Below, piece after piece: positions 27,449-36,995 of a stretch of 64,000 nt of DNA. A program made the position numbers and the translations under genes. Each line of letters starts with the position of its first letter. Position 1 is the stretch's first letter. The notes under the pieces are model-generated. The model made no database searches. It had not been told where the DNA came from and saw only the letters and a list, made by a program, of their open reading frames with translations. Origin of the DNA: Paenibacillus amylolyticus (GTDB lineage Bacteria; Bacillota; Bacilli; Paenibacillales; Paenibacillaceae); contig NZ_BCNV01000003.1 of assembly GCF_001570725.1 (NCBI RefSeq), positions 140,143 through 204,142 of the forward strand, read 5' to 3'.

Positions 27449-28912
27449 ATGAGGACAGTAGAATGGATTTATCTTATTTTCAACCTGCTTATGTTCGTGG
27501 GGATAATCGGGGTCGGGAGACAGAGTCAACATTTTCGGAAAATGGTATGGGGCGGATTTGCCATATCGGGTGTGCTGCTGATCATCCATGGTGTGGTCGA
27601 AGGACTTCGTTGGCCGATGATTCCAGCGTATCTGCTCACGTTGGTTCCACTGGTTGTGTTATTTACAAAGGCATCGACTATGGCGCAGAAACTCGGACGT
27701 GTTCGAATCATCGCAACGTCTCTGCTGGTATTGGTATACGTTGTTGTGAGCATTGGTTTGCCGCTGCTGTTCCCAGTATTTACGTTTGCCAAGCCAGCAG
27801 GTCCTTATGGAATCGGAACGGTATCCTACGACTGGACAGATAGCAGCCGGGAGGAACTGCTGACGAGTACCACCGGTGACCAAAGGGAGCTGATGGTACA
27901 GATCTGGTATCCAACAAATCCAGAAGCAGAGGGAGCAACAGCCCCTTATGTTAATAAGCCGGAGATCTACGGGACAGCCTTCAATGAAGTGCTGAAACTG
28001 CCAAAGCTTTTATTTTCCAGTCTGAGTCAGGTCAAAACACATGCGATACAGGAAGTTCAATTGTCTGATGCCGAAGCCAAGTATCCGGTTGTTCTCTTCT
28101 CTCATGGTCTGCATGGCTATGAAAATCAGAATACGTTCCAGGTCGAGCAACTTGTCAGTCAAGGTTACATTGTTGTGGGCATTAATCACACGTATAGCAG
28201 TCTGGTGTCCGTATTCCCGGATGGACGTGTGGCGCAGTTTGAATCTGAAGGGAAAGAAGGCTTCCAGCAACTGCAATTCAATTACATGGACAAGTTAAAT
28301 GAGACATGGGTGAAGGATGCACAGTTTGTACTGGATGAGGTAGAAAAGTTGGCTGAGGGGGACCCGAGTGGGCGGTTTATCGGACATATGGATCTAGACA
28401 ACATCGGCATGTTTGGGCATTCATTTGGCGGAGCAACGACAGTACAGATGTTAATGGATGATCCACGTGTGAAAGCAGGCATGAATATGGATGGTGTATT
28501 GTTTGGCGAGAAACGTATCCCTGCGGAAGGTGTGGGCAAGCCGTTCCTGATGATGAGTGCAGACTCAACCGTTGCAGGTACAAGTGTGATGAGTGACGAG
28601 GAGATTGCTGCTATGGGTACGACCCGTCCGGAAGCCGAGAAATATTATGAGGAAGTGTACGCTCGGTATGAGCCGGTAACCACAGGAGGGAACTACTGGA
28701 TGGAGCTGACCAACACCAAACATCTGAGTTTCTCCGATCTCTACCTGATCTCTCCACTGCTCGAATGGACGCAGGGTGTAGATGCACGGGGGACGCAACA
28801 GTTGGTCAACGATACGACGATTGATTTCTTCAACCACTACTTGAAAGGGCAACCGCTCCATATGGACAAGGAAGTGGGAGAACATGAGTCCTATTCGTTG
28901 AAAAAAGGCTAA
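27449..28912 (+). CDS. Membrane-anchored PAF-acetylhydrolase-like alpha/beta-hydrolase
   Basis: 487 residues from ATG 27449, preceded by AAGGGGG; the open frame extends upstream only through the repeat element. Four hydrophobic segments (~5-22, 32-50, 55-72, 84-108) are followed by an outside or cytosolic hydrolase domain of the platelet-activating-factor acetylhydrolase II type: QIWYPTNPEA, LFSHGLHGY, and nucleophile GHSFGGATT (~residue 322-330); NTKHLSFSDL probably supplies the catalytic His. It may act on lipid or ester substrates at the membrane. The hairpin behind it is shared with the converging MerR gene. Confidence 0.85.
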   Translation: MRTVEWIYLIFNLLMFVGIIGVGRQSQHFRKMVWGGFAISGVLLIIHGVVEGLRWPMIPAYLLTLVPLVVLFTKASTMAQKLGRVRIIATSLLVLVYVVVSIGLPLLFPVFTFAKPAGPYGIGTVSYDWTDSSREELLTSTTGDQRELMVQIWYPTNPEAEGATAPYVNKPEIYGTAFNEVLKLPKLLFSSLSQVKTHAIQEVQLSDAEAKYPVVLFSHGLHGYENQNTFQVEQLVSQGYIVVGINHTYSSLVSVFPDGRVAQFESEGKEGFQQLQFNYMDKLNETWVKDAQFVLDEVEKLAEGDPSGRFIGHMDLDNIGMFGHSFGGATTVQMLMDDPRVKAGMNMDGVLFGEKRIPAEGVGKPFLMMSADSTVAGTSVMSDEEIAAMGTTRPEAEKYYEEVYARYEPVTTGGNYWMELTNTKHLSFSDLYLISPLLEWTQGVDARGTQQLVNDTTIDFFNHYLKGQPLHMDKEVGEHESYSLKKG

Positions 28913-28920
28913 ACGTATAA

Positions 28921-28960
28921 ATGGAAGGAGACTGAGATTCAGTCTTCTTCCATTTGTTTT
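28921..28960. terminator. Shared hairpin between convergent hydrolase and MerR genes
   Basis: ATGGAAGGAGACTGA pairs with TCAGTCTTCTTCCAT around GAT (one bulge); the right arm contains the stop codon of the minus-strand gene. Confidence 0.75.
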
Positions 28961-29931
28961 AATCTTAACCGCATGCCCTCCTGCAACAGGTTAATGCCAT
29001 CTACAATTTGGCTCCATTCGGGATTCATCACCTTGCACAGCTTGTTAAAACGTAGAATGCGATCGGTCACGGAGTCCAGCATATATCGGGCCTGTTTGCC
29101 AAAAAATACTTCAGGTGCTTCGACATGCTCGACACTTGCATACATCAACACAAAGTCCCACACCATGCTTTGCACAGCAGGGCTATCGATTGCCCAACGC
29201 TTGTCGAGAGCTTCGGTCGTGCGAATGCGAATAGCTTCCATTTTTTTCACCCAGACGTCTGCTTCGACTTGTGGCTGGTTCGCCATAATGAAGAAAGGAA
29301 CCTCCAACCTAGCCAGATCGGCCCAATAGGCCGGATCATTGATCAGTTCCTGAATTTCCTTCCAGGCCAGTGTTTGCTGAGCCGTCAGTTTCGTATCTTT
29401 CATCATGTATTTATCGAAAAAGTGTAGAAACGACACTCTCCAATCCTGCGGAATACTGTCCAGCAGATGAGATTCATCCACCTTGGCAGCAACGAATTGT
29501 TTTCGACTGCTCGCATTGGCCGTTAGGGACTCTACCAGACTGGAGATATAGGTGAGAGACTGTTCCGTATGCAGTGAAGTTTCTTCTTCATGCTGCCTCG
29601 CTTGCTGCAAAACAGAGAGCATGGAATTCATCGTGCCGATCTGAGTTTCCAAGGCCTCAATCTGTAGATCTAACGCCTGTGCTACCGCCAGTTCACCGGA
29701 CATGAGCTTTCGAATATCCGGTATGCTGAAATTCAGATAACGAAGCGTTGTAATGAGTTCGAGTTGCCATAGGTCTTGCGTTGTATAGAGTCGATGCCCG
29801 CCTTCCGTATGACTGGAGGGCTGTAACAGTTCAATCTCATCGTAATAACGAATCGTTTTCACCGTGGAGCCGATCAGTTTGGCTGCTTCACCAATGGAAT
29901 AGGGTTCTTTATTTGCATTCAACGAGATCAC
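28939..29931 (-). CDS. MerR-family regulator with long C-terminal domain
   Basis: 330 residues. The N-terminal winged helix is typical: YSIGEAAKLIGSTVKTIRYYDEIELLQPS, wing HRLYTTQDLWQLELITTLRYLNFSIPDIRKLM, then a dimerisation coiled coil to ~135. The remaining ~190 residues are helical and resemble ligand-binding domains of multidrug-type MerR proteins rather than the short metal-sensor tails; no metal-binding Cys motif. A perfect inverted repeat 18 bp upstream of its start is the likely own operator. Target other than itself is not obvious. Confidence 0.9.
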   Translation of the reverse strand: MISLNANKEPYSIGEAAKLIGSTVKTIRYYDEIELLQPSSHTEGGHRLYTTQDLWQLELITTLRYLNFSIPDIRKLMSGELAVAQALDLQIEALETQIGTMNSMLSVLQQARQHEEETSLHTEQSLTYISSLVESLTANASSRKQFVAAKVDESHLLDSIPQDWRVSFLHFFDKYMMKDTKLTAQQTLAWKEIQELINDPAYWADLARLEVPFFIMANQPQVEADVWVKKMEAIRIRTTEALDKRWAIDSPAVQSMVWDFVLMYASVEHVEAPEVFFGKQARYMLDSVTDRILRFNKLCKVMNPEWSQIVDGINLLQEGMRLRLKQMEED

Positions 29932-29948
29932 CTCATGTTCTATTATAT

Positions 29949-29969
29949 AATCTCCAGCTAGTGGAGATT
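29949..29969. promoter_or_regulatory. Perfect inverted repeat upstream of merR-type gene
   Basis: AATCTCCA and TGGAGATT are separated by GCTAG. Dyads of this form between -35 and -10 elements are the normal MerR binding site, so autoregulation is likely. Confidence 0.6.
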
Positions 29970-30112
29970 CAATGTTAAACGGCTATCAGGGAATTCGGGC
30001 GGGCTTAGTTTAAATTTCACCCATCTCGGTTACAAAGGAAAGAGTGCAACATTTATGAAAATAACTTCTGTGATCGTAGTGATCACTGTAAATAACCGAG
30101 GAGGAATTGAAC

Positions 30113-31015
30113 ATGGCTAATCAAGACCAACACACCATGCAAGATCCAACGACACAATATCCGAAGGCTACACCGGAGTGGAAACAGCAACAGGATGAGC
30201 CGGGGCTCCAGCGTGAGATGACTCCTGTTCCCGATGCGGGTGAGAAAAGTTATAAGGGAAGCGGACGTTTAACGGGACGCAAAGCAGTTGTGACCGGGGC
30301 CGACAGTGGAATTGGCCGTGCGGCAGCGATTGCGTTTGCCCGTGAAGGTGCAGATGTCGTTCTGGCTTATTTGCCGGAAGAGGAAGCAGATGCACAGGAA
30401 GTCGTGAAGCTGATTGAGGAAGCTGGGCGCAAAGCGATTACGAAGCCAGGTGACCTGAAGGATGAGAAATACTGCGAGGAACTCATTGAATCTGCGGTAA
30501 AAGAGCTTGGCGGGATTGATATCCTCGCTAACGTGGCAGGTAAGCAGCAGTTTGTGGAGCAGATTGCAGATCTGACCACCGAGCAATTCGATGCGACGTT
30601 CAAAACGAATGTCTATTCCATGTTCTGGCTCTGCAAAGCAGCGGTAAAACACATGAAACCGGGTAGCTCCATTATCAACACATCATCGATTCAGGCGTAC
30701 AAACCTTCGCCAATCCTGCTGGATTATGCGACAACGAAGGCATCGATTAACACGTTCAGCAAAGCGTTGGCCCAACAAGTGGGTAGCAAAGGGATTCGTG
30801 TCAACGTTGTTGCACCAGGCCCGGTATGGACTCCGCTTCAGGTCGTGGGTGGACAGCCAATTGAAAAGCTCGCTGATTTTGGCTCCAATACACCGCTTGG
30901 TCGAGCGGGACAACCTGCCGAGATGGCTCCGGCATTTGTGTTCCTGGCAAGCCAGGAATCCAGCTATGTGAGCGGCGAGACATTGAATGCAAATGGTGGT
31001 ACGGTTAGTCCGTAA
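30113..31015 (+). CDS. SDR-family oxidoreductase (YhdF/YhxC-like)
   Basis: 300 residues from ATG 30113, eight bases after GGAGG. After a Gln/Pro-rich N-terminal extension of ~45 residues (typical of the YhdF/YghA group), the Rossmann fold begins with VTGADSGIGRAAA; LANVAGKQ, the Ser in INTSSIQAY, and YATTKAS (Tyr-x-x-x-Lys catalytic pair) follow. It should be an NAD(P)-dependent dehydrogenase/reductase of unknown substrate; relatives in Bacillus are general-stress proteins. Single gene with its own terminator. Confidence 0.93.
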   Translation: MANQDQHTMQDPTTQYPKATPEWKQQQDEPGLQREMTPVPDAGEKSYKGSGRLTGRKAVVTGADSGIGRAAAIAFAREGADVVLAYLPEEEADAQEVVKLIEEAGRKAITKPGDLKDEKYCEELIESAVKELGGIDILANVAGKQQFVEQIADLTTEQFDATFKTNVYSMFWLCKAAVKHMKPGSSIINTSSIQAYKPSPILLDYATTKASINTFSKALAQQVGSKGIRVNVVAPGPVWTPLQVVGGQPIEKLADFGSNTPLGRAGQPAEMAPAFVFLASQESSYVSGETLNANGGTVSP

Positions 31016-31074
31016 ACGTTGGATAAAAAAGGTCTATAGACCGACCATAGTTCAGTGATTATAGGCCAGTTAAG

Positions 31075-31120
31075 CAAAGAACTCCATTCCCGATGAAGGT
31101 GAATGGAGTTCTTTGTTGAT
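31075..31120. terminator. Bidirectional terminator between SDR and lipoprotein genes
   Basis: CAAAGAACTCCATTC and GAATGGAGTTCTTTG are perfect 15-bp arms around an 11-nt loop. Confidence 0.88.
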
Positions 31121-31145
31121 ATGTTATTTGTTCATAATTATAAAT

Positions 31146-33653
31146 TTACTTCTGTTCTGGTTTCGGGTCCAAGATGGCATAACTGCCGAGCGTGGCTAAT
31201 TGTGCTGTATTCAGAAGCGCTTCATCCACTGCAGCGAGGGCTTCGCCGGCAGCTGTCATCAGCTCATCAGAGTCAACAGGTGAGGCGAAACGGAGAATGA
31301 CCCGGTTCTCTCCTTTTTTGAGTTCACTCTCAGCCTTGGTTTTGTACTCATTAAGGGATGCGACTTCGAGATCATTCTGCACATAATAATCATTGGCATC
31401 GCTCTCGCCATTAAACATCGCGAGCTCGGAATCAAGCCAGTAATCCTTATCCGCTATCGTTTTCTGACTTGCAGCAGTTTCATCGTTGGCATTATACAGG
31501 AAGTATGGGATGCCGGAGTTCGTCAGGTTGTTGGTGGCATCCACATGGAACCATTCGTTCCCGATTTTGACCTTGTTCCATGCATGCGGAACGCCGCTTG
31601 AAGCTCCCGTTACAACGATGCTTTCCAGTCCCGAGAGATCGGAGAGCAATTTGTAGACGGAGGCATAACTGGCACATACCCCAACACCTTTGACCAGAAT
31701 ACCGTATGTGGTAAACGAGTCATTGAACTGCGGATCGACATTTTTGAAGTTGTTCTGCTCCGCATTCTCCAGCGCTGCATCGTCATACTTCGCGTTATCG
31801 TTCAGATAATCGTAGATGGCTTTTCGTTTCTCGTCTTCGTTCATGCCATCCTTGATAATGGAAGCTACAACTTCGTTTGCTTTGGCAATAATCTCATCTT
31901 GCTTCTTCTGGATACCACTAGCCGATTCATTGTAATAGATGGAAAGGGTAAGCGTACCATAGTTGTATTCGAAACCTTCCACACCAAGAATCAATGGATT
32001 CTGGTACATCACTTTCAGGACAACATCCGAGAGTGTCGTGAAATTTTGAGCTTCGGGGAAAGCTTTCAACGAAATTTTATCTTGTGCCGCAATCATGTTT
32101 TTGGCTAAAACTTCTTCCAATGCGGAATCCGCATTGATCATTGCATCGCCTGTAGCAGGCTGAGGCACGGTTTCCTGATTACCTTGTTCTACATTTTGCT
32201 GTGTATTGGACTTCTGCTCATCTACCAAGTTGTCTTCTTCAGCTTCAGGAGCTGGAGCAGGGGCTTCATTAGAAGTTTCCTCGGAAGCACTCTCAGAAGT
32301 ATCATTAGAAGCCTCAGTAGATACCGGATCAGTTGCATCTTCTGACGTTCCAGTATCGGTTGTGGACTCTGTAGTTGAAGTTTCGGAAGCCGGTGCTTCT
32401 GTTTCCGTTGCAGACTCAGGTGCATCATGATTGTTGATGATCGTTGGCACGTCAGGTGCAGGGACGTAAGGTGTGTCATTCTTCGGTTCCACCAGTCCGT
32501 TGCTGGAATCGGCTACGGTTTGCTGAGCAAGTTTATCTAATTCTGCTTGAGTCACATTTTCTACACGTACGTAACTTTTCAGAGCTGTTCCTTTAATATG
32601 AAAAGGAATATTCGTTTCATTGAACTCTGAAATCTCTACGCTTTGGGTATCATAGACAATGGTTTCACGAGCTAGAGAGCCGTCATTGTACTCAACTGTT
32701 GCTTTCTGAGGAAGTACATCTATATTCTTTAATTTCTCCCTATATAATTGTTCTTTCAGAGATGTTGGCAACTGGGAAGCAAGCGGAGCTGTAGGGACAC
32801 CTCTGCTAAAATTGGATTCTTTGCCTCCACCGATTGCAGTGACGTAATATTCTCCTCGTAAACCATGGTTCTGATGAGAAGTTATCAGTTCCTTATAAGT
32901 GCCGAGCCCGCCTTTTCCGTCTTTCATAAAATCATTGAAAGACGTCTCTGTCGTTACCGCAATATCTAAAGGCAGACTATTGCTGAATGCATCCTCCGCG
33001 CCGGTTAAAGGTGCATTTGTATCAAAATTGGTTAGGTCAGAACGTTCATAAATTTTATATTCGGTTGCACCCTCAACCTTGTCCCAGACTAACTTTAACC
33101 GTCTGTCTTTATCAATCTCGTATCTTAGGTTGGGTACAGGTAACTCCGATTTCACTGTAAACGGAATAATGATGGGTTCATCGAGCAACGTCATGTTCTC
33201 TGCGTCAGGATCATAATTCAGACGAATGTAATAAATGGGGGCACCACCCCAAGAACTTTGGCCCCTGTTCATCATGGAATCTGAACTTAAAACGCCCCAT
33301 CCAAGAGGTCTAATAGAAATACTATTGTCATGAATATCTGATAATAAAGGTACTTCACTTGCTTTGAGTGCTTTAATATCGGTATGTACGGATATGGTAT
33401 CTCTCAGGGACCAATTAGATTTTCCTAAATCTGCTTTAAACTTGAACGTAAATTCTTCATCCTGAGCTACATTGTACATCGGCATGATCGCTTGTTCCGA
33501 TTCAGAGCCGTATTTCTGCTTCAAACTTAAAATGGTAGAACCTTCCACAATTTCTGTAGGATTATTCTCGGACGGACTGCTTTCCTGCTCATTACTCTGG
33601 CATCCAGCCAGTAACAGGGTGAGCGCAAACATAATGAAAAATAGACGTTTCAT
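31146..33653 (-). CDS. Transglutaminase-like surface lipoprotein
   Basis: 835 residues. MKRLFFIMFALTLLLAGCQ is a lipoprotein signal with Cys18 as the lipidated residue. A fibronectin-like section (~150-290, with YEIDKDRRLKLVWDKVEGATEYKIYERS) is followed by an ~85-residue linker of Glu/Ser/Thr/Ala/Pro, then a transglutaminase/protease-like domain with the triad Cys660 (GVGVCASYA), His690 (PHAWN) and Asp705 (HVDATNN). The family includes peptidases and protein cross-linkers; which one applies is unknown. A good sigma-A promoter is present at 33792-33820. Confidence 0.88.
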   Translation of the reverse strand: MKRLFFIMFALTLLLAGCQSNEQESSPSENNPTEIVEGSTILSLKQKYGSESEQAIMPMYNVAQDEEFTFKFKADLGKSNWSLRDTISVHTDIKALKASEVPLLSDIHDNSISIRPLGWGVLSSDSMMNRGQSSWGGAPIYYIRLNYDPDAENMTLLDEPIIIPFTVKSELPVPNLRYEIDKDRRLKLVWDKVEGATEYKIYERSDLTNFDTNAPLTGAEDAFSNSLPLDIAVTTETSFNDFMKDGKGGLGTYKELITSHQNHGLRGEYYVTAIGGGKESNFSRGVPTAPLASQLPTSLKEQLYREKLKNIDVLPQKATVEYNDGSLARETIVYDTQSVEISEFNETNIPFHIKGTALKSYVRVENVTQAELDKLAQQTVADSSNGLVEPKNDTPYVPAPDVPTIINNHDAPESATETEAPASETSTTESTTDTGTSEDATDPVSTEASNDTSESASEETSNEAPAPAPEAEEDNLVDEQKSNTQQNVEQGNQETVPQPATGDAMINADSALEEVLAKNMIAAQDKISLKAFPEAQNFTTLSDVVLKVMYQNPLILGVEGFEYNYGTLTLSIYYNESASGIQKKQDEIIAKANEVVASIIKDGMNEDEKRKAIYDYLNDNAKYDDAALENAEQNNFKNVDPQFNDSFTTYGILVKGVGVCASYASVYKLLSDLSGLESIVVTGASSGVPHAWNKVKIGNEWFHVDATNNLTNSGIPYFLYNANDETAASQKTIADKDYWLDSELAMFNGESDANDYYVQNDLEVASLNEYKTKAESELKKGENRVILRFASPVDSDELMTAAGEALAAVDEALLNTAQLATLGSYAILDPKPEQK

Positions 33654-33791
33654 GATACACCGCTTTCTTGTTTTTCTGAGTTGCTCTAATAGCTACGTTC
33701 TATACACCGAAAGATTATCAAATATGGTTAAAACCCATACTCGAACCTCTTAACGGCTAAACCTCCTATTAATTCCCTAATATCCTTTGCT

Positions 33792-33820
33792 AGTTTATGG
33801 TCATATTGACGCATTGTCAA
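33792..33820 (-). promoter_or_regulatory. Promoter of the lipoprotein gene
   Basis: On the minus strand TTGACA (33815-33820) and TAAACT (33792-33797) are 17 bp apart. The -35 box lies in a short palindrome, TTGAC-GCATT-GTCAA. The rest of the ~300-bp gap 33654-33956 shows nothing else. Confidence 0.65.
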
Positions 33821-33956
33821 GGTAAGAGGATAGGGTTTAAGTCCTGTAGAACAATAGAACAGTTGTAATTCCGTAGCGAGGGGACCATGTTAAAATACAA
33901 GAGTTACTACATATTTAAATATATAACAGAATAATTTGAATAGAATGGGGTGCCGT

Positions 33957-34376
33957 ATGACAGCGGAACAGATTGTCAGAACCTTTTTTGAAGAAGTCCG
34001 ATCAGGTCGGAATCCTGATTATGCAAGCATCGTGATGGCGGAACAGGTACTGGCCCATCAAGTGATATCTGAAGAAGAGGTCACGGTGACCCGTACACCT
34101 TCCGATTATGCGGATCATGTGCGAGAGATGATCGAAGCTTACGGGGAGTTTTCACTCGAAGTTCTGGAGTTGCTGACGCAAGGCGACAAAGTTTATGTGC
34201 GCTGGAGACAAACAGGTACCCATGTTGGCGAAGTGGACGGATACAGCCCAACCAACATCCCAGTGATTGAAATTGCCAGTGCGGTATACCGAGTGGAAAA
34301 CGAACGAATTGCAGCGTATTGGATACAGATCGACAGGTTGGGCATCGAGAAACAATTGGAACGTAATCGGAGCTGA
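33957..34376 (+). CDS. SnoaL-like polyketide cyclase/ester cyclase-fold protein
   Basis: 139 residues from ATG 33957, after GGGG at a 6-nt spacing; upstream in-frame TTG and ATG codons lack a better site. The cone-shaped NTF2-like fold is suggested by IVRTFFEEVRSGRNPDYASIVMAEQVLAHQV, then VYVRWRQTGTHVGEVDGYSPTN and the end strand RIAAYWIQIDRLGIEKQL, a pattern of SnoaL-like proteins. Function and substrate are unknown; many such proteins are not cyclases. Its stop codon lies in a terminator hairpin. Confidence 0.8.
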   Translation: MTAEQIVRTFFEEVRSGRNPDYASIVMAEQVLAHQVISEEEVTVTRTPSDYADHVREMIEAYGEFSLEVLELLTQGDKVYVRWRQTGTHVGEVDGYSPTNIPVIEIASAVYRVENERIAAYWIQIDRLGIEKQLERNRS

Positions 34377-34394
34377 GTTTCGCAGCTCTTTTTT
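34369..34394 (+). terminator. Terminator overlapping the end of the SnoaL-like gene
   Basis: GAGCTG and CAGCTC pair around a 7-nt loop, with six T after; the stop codon is part of the left arm. Confidence 0.75.
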
Positions 34395-34408
34395 AGTTTT
34401 CAGTTCTT

Positions 34409-34431
34409 TGTAAGCGTTACCGTGTTATAAT
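34409..34431 (+). promoter_or_regulatory. cre-like site and -10 box upstream of GH94 gene
   Basis: TGTAAGCGTTACCG matches the CcpA consensus except at two 3' positions and ends 3 bp before a perfect TATAAT (34426-34431). Binding there would cover the promoter core, so glucose repression is likely. Confidence 0.45.
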
Positions 34432-34502
34432 GAACAAAGTTGTATACAAGTTACCTAAAACGTTTTCTGTCTTTTGACTCTATTATCTGAAAGTGAGGTT
34501 CA

Positions 34503-36884
34503 GTGATGATTAAAGCAACGGAAGATAATCAATATGTTGAACTGACAAGGCCGACAAGCTTACCGAAGGCATCCGGATTCCTTTGGAATGAAAAGATGAT
34601 GATTCATGTGAATTGCCGGGGGTACGCGGTGGCCCAATTCATGCAGCCCGAACCTGCTAAATACTCGTATGCGCCCAACCTGGAAGCCAAGACGTTTATG
34701 CAACCGGAGCAGCCGTACTATGCCCACCATCCGGGACGGTTTGTGTACATTAAAGATGAAATAAGTGGCGAAATCTTCTCCGCCCCGTATGAACCCGTTC
34801 GCAAGCAGGCGGATAGCTATACGTTCGCTGTCGGTAAACACGATATTCACTGGAAAGTCGTCCAAGACGACATTTGCATCGAGATGTCCCTGCGTCTGCC
34901 GAAGGAAGATGTCATGGAGCTATGGCGTGTGAAGGTAACCAATCTGTCTTCGAGAAAACGCAAGCTGAGTATCTACCCGTATTATACGGTCGGTTATATG
35001 TCATGGATGAACCAATCCGGTTCATATGTGGAAGATTTGCAGGGCATTGTCTGTTCGGCGATTACGCCGTATCAGAAATATCAGGATTATAGCAAAATCA
35101 AAAATTACAGGGACAAAACCTATCTGCTTGCAGATCACCAACCGGCCGCCTGGGAAGTGAATCATGAGAGCTTTGAGGGCGAAGGCGGACTTCATAATCC
35201 TTCCGCCCTTCAGTCGGAGACGCTCGCAGGTGGAGATGCACGCTATGAGACACCGGTGGCTGTATTGCAATACAGAGTCGAATTGGAAGCGGGAGCGGAG
35301 CAGGCGTATCGATTTATCTTTGGCCCGGCTCATGATGAGACAGAGATTGAGGGTATTCGTCAGCATTATTTTGTGAAGCAGAATAAAGAAGGACAGGATG
35401 GGTTCACCGCAGCCGAGCAGGAGTATGCTGGTTATATTGCGGAAGGGCAAGGGAACATCCAGATTGAGACACCGGACAGCTGGCTAGATAATGTCGTGAA
35501 TCACTGGCTACCTCGCCAGATGTACTATCATGGCAAAACCAACCGTCTGACAACCGATCCGCAGACGCGGAATTATTTGCAGGACAACATGGGCATGAGT
35601 TACATTCAGCCGCAGATTGCACGAGCTGCGTTCTTGACTGCTTTGTCTCAACAGCATATAAGCGGCGCGATGCCAGACGGCATTATTTTGCACCCGGACG
35701 CAGAACTGAAATATATTAACCAGGTTCCTCATACCGATCATTGTATCTGGCTTCCGGTCTGTATGAAGACCTATTTGGATGAAACGAATGACTATAGCAT
35801 TTTGGAGGAACAGGTTGCTTTTACAGACAGTGAACAGAAGGTTTCCGTACTGGAGCATATGAATCTTGCAATGCGCTGGTTGATCCATGAGCGTGATGCG
35901 CGTGGGTTGAACTATATCAATCAGGGTGACTGGTGTGATCCGATGAACATGGTGGGATACAAAGGCAAAGGCGTATCCGGCTGGCTGACCATTGCGACGG
36001 CATATGCATTTAATGTGTGGGCAGAAATTGGTGAACAGGCGGGGCATGCCGAGGTTGCGGAGGAATTCCGTCTGGAAGCCAATCAGACCAATGCGGTAGC
36101 AAATGAGTATCTGTGGGATGGGGACTGGTATGCCCGCGGAATTACGGATGATAACGTAGTGTTTGGTGTAAGCAAAGACGTGGAAGGACGCATCTATATC
36201 AATCCTCAGAGCTGGGCACTTATGAGCGGTGCTGCGGATCAGGAGAAACAGGAGAAGTTAATCCGTGCGGTAGAAGAACAATTGGAAACGCCATATGGTG
36301 TCGAGAAACTCGCGCCGTCTTTCACCGCCATGCGAGAGGATGTAGGTCGTGTCACGCAGAAACATCCGGGAAGTGCAGAGAACGGAGCCGTGTACAATCA
36401 CGCGGCGGCGTTCTATATTTATGCGTTGTATCTGGTGGGACAGAAGGAGAAGGCGTATCGTTTGCTGCGTAAAATGATTCCTGGCCCCGATGCCGAGGAT
36501 ATTCTCCAGCGGGGTCAGCTACCCGTATTTATCCCGAATTATTATCGCGGAGCTTATCATCAATTCCCACGTACAGCCGGGCGCTCCAGTCACCTGTTCA
36601 ACACCGGCACGGTGCCTTGGGTGTATCGCTGCCTGATCGACGGATTGTTTGGACTGCAAGGTCATGCACAAGGACTTCAAGTACGTCCGCAGTTACCAGA
36701 AGATTGGAACGAGGCATCGGTTACACGTTTGTTCCGCGGGGCTGAGCTGCATGTAAACATGAAGAAGGATGCATCTGTCCAGACAATTGAGGTACATGTT
36801 GACGACCAACGGATTGAAGGCGACATTATCAAGAACATACAAGCCGGCGTGAAATATGAGGTGCTGGTGAAGCTACCTTTGTAG
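34503..36884 (+). CDS. GH94-family glycoside phosphorylase
   Basis: 793 residues, in the range of cellobiose/laminaribiose/chitobiose phosphorylases. An N-terminal beta-sandwich (~1-290) is followed by an alpha/alpha barrel. QGDWCDPMNMVGYKGKGVSGWL aligns with the catalytic GDWND region of the family (general acid Asp), and GRSSHLFNTGTVPWVYR with the phosphate-binding segment. Such enzymes reversibly split beta-glucosides or chitobiose to a sugar 1-phosphate. Cys replaces the Asn commonly found in DWND, so the specificity may differ from the characterised members. Cytosolic, monocistronic, with a cre-like site before it and no transporter gene near. Confidence 0.85.
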   Translation: MMIKATEDNQYVELTRPTSLPKASGFLWNEKMMIHVNCRGYAVAQFMQPEPAKYSYAPNLEAKTFMQPEQPYYAHHPGRFVYIKDEISGEIFSAPYEPVRKQADSYTFAVGKHDIHWKVVQDDICIEMSLRLPKEDVMELWRVKVTNLSSRKRKLSIYPYYTVGYMSWMNQSGSYVEDLQGIVCSAITPYQKYQDYSKIKNYRDKTYLLADHQPAAWEVNHESFEGEGGLHNPSALQSETLAGGDARYETPVAVLQYRVELEAGAEQAYRFIFGPAHDETEIEGIRQHYFVKQNKEGQDGFTAAEQEYAGYIAEGQGNIQIETPDSWLDNVVNHWLPRQMYYHGKTNRLTTDPQTRNYLQDNMGMSYIQPQIARAAFLTALSQQHISGAMPDGIILHPDAELKYINQVPHTDHCIWLPVCMKTYLDETNDYSILEEQVAFTDSEQKVSVLEHMNLAMRWLIHERDARGLNYINQGDWCDPMNMVGYKGKGVSGWLTIATAYAFNVWAEIGEQAGHAEVAEEFRLEANQTNAVANEYLWDGDWYARGITDDNVVFGVSKDVEGRIYINPQSWALMSGAADQEKQEKLIRAVEEQLETPYGVEKLAPSFTAMREDVGRVTQKHPGSAENGAVYNHAAAFYIYALYLVGQKEKAYRLLRKMIPGPDAEDILQRGQLPVFIPNYYRGAYHQFPRTAGRSSHLFNTGTVPWVYRCLIDGLFGLQGHAQGLQVRPQLPEDWNEASVTRLFRGAELHVNMKKDASVQTIEVHVDDQRIEGDIIKNIQAGVKYEVLVKLPL

Positions 36885-36943
36885 AAAAGAGTACGGAGTA
36901 CTGCTGAACGGTGTGAAGCGTTTTGGACGATCACGAAGCAAAT

Positions 36944-36982
36944 CAAAAACTGCCTTTCCTTTATAAGAGGAGGGCAGTTTTT
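36944..36982. terminator. Bidirectional terminator between GH94 and GNAT genes
   Basis: AAAACTGCC and GGCAGTTTT pair, with an inner CTTT/AGGAGG bulged extension, A and T runs on both sides. Confidence 0.85.
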
Positions 36983-36995
36983 GGTCTGAGCATGG

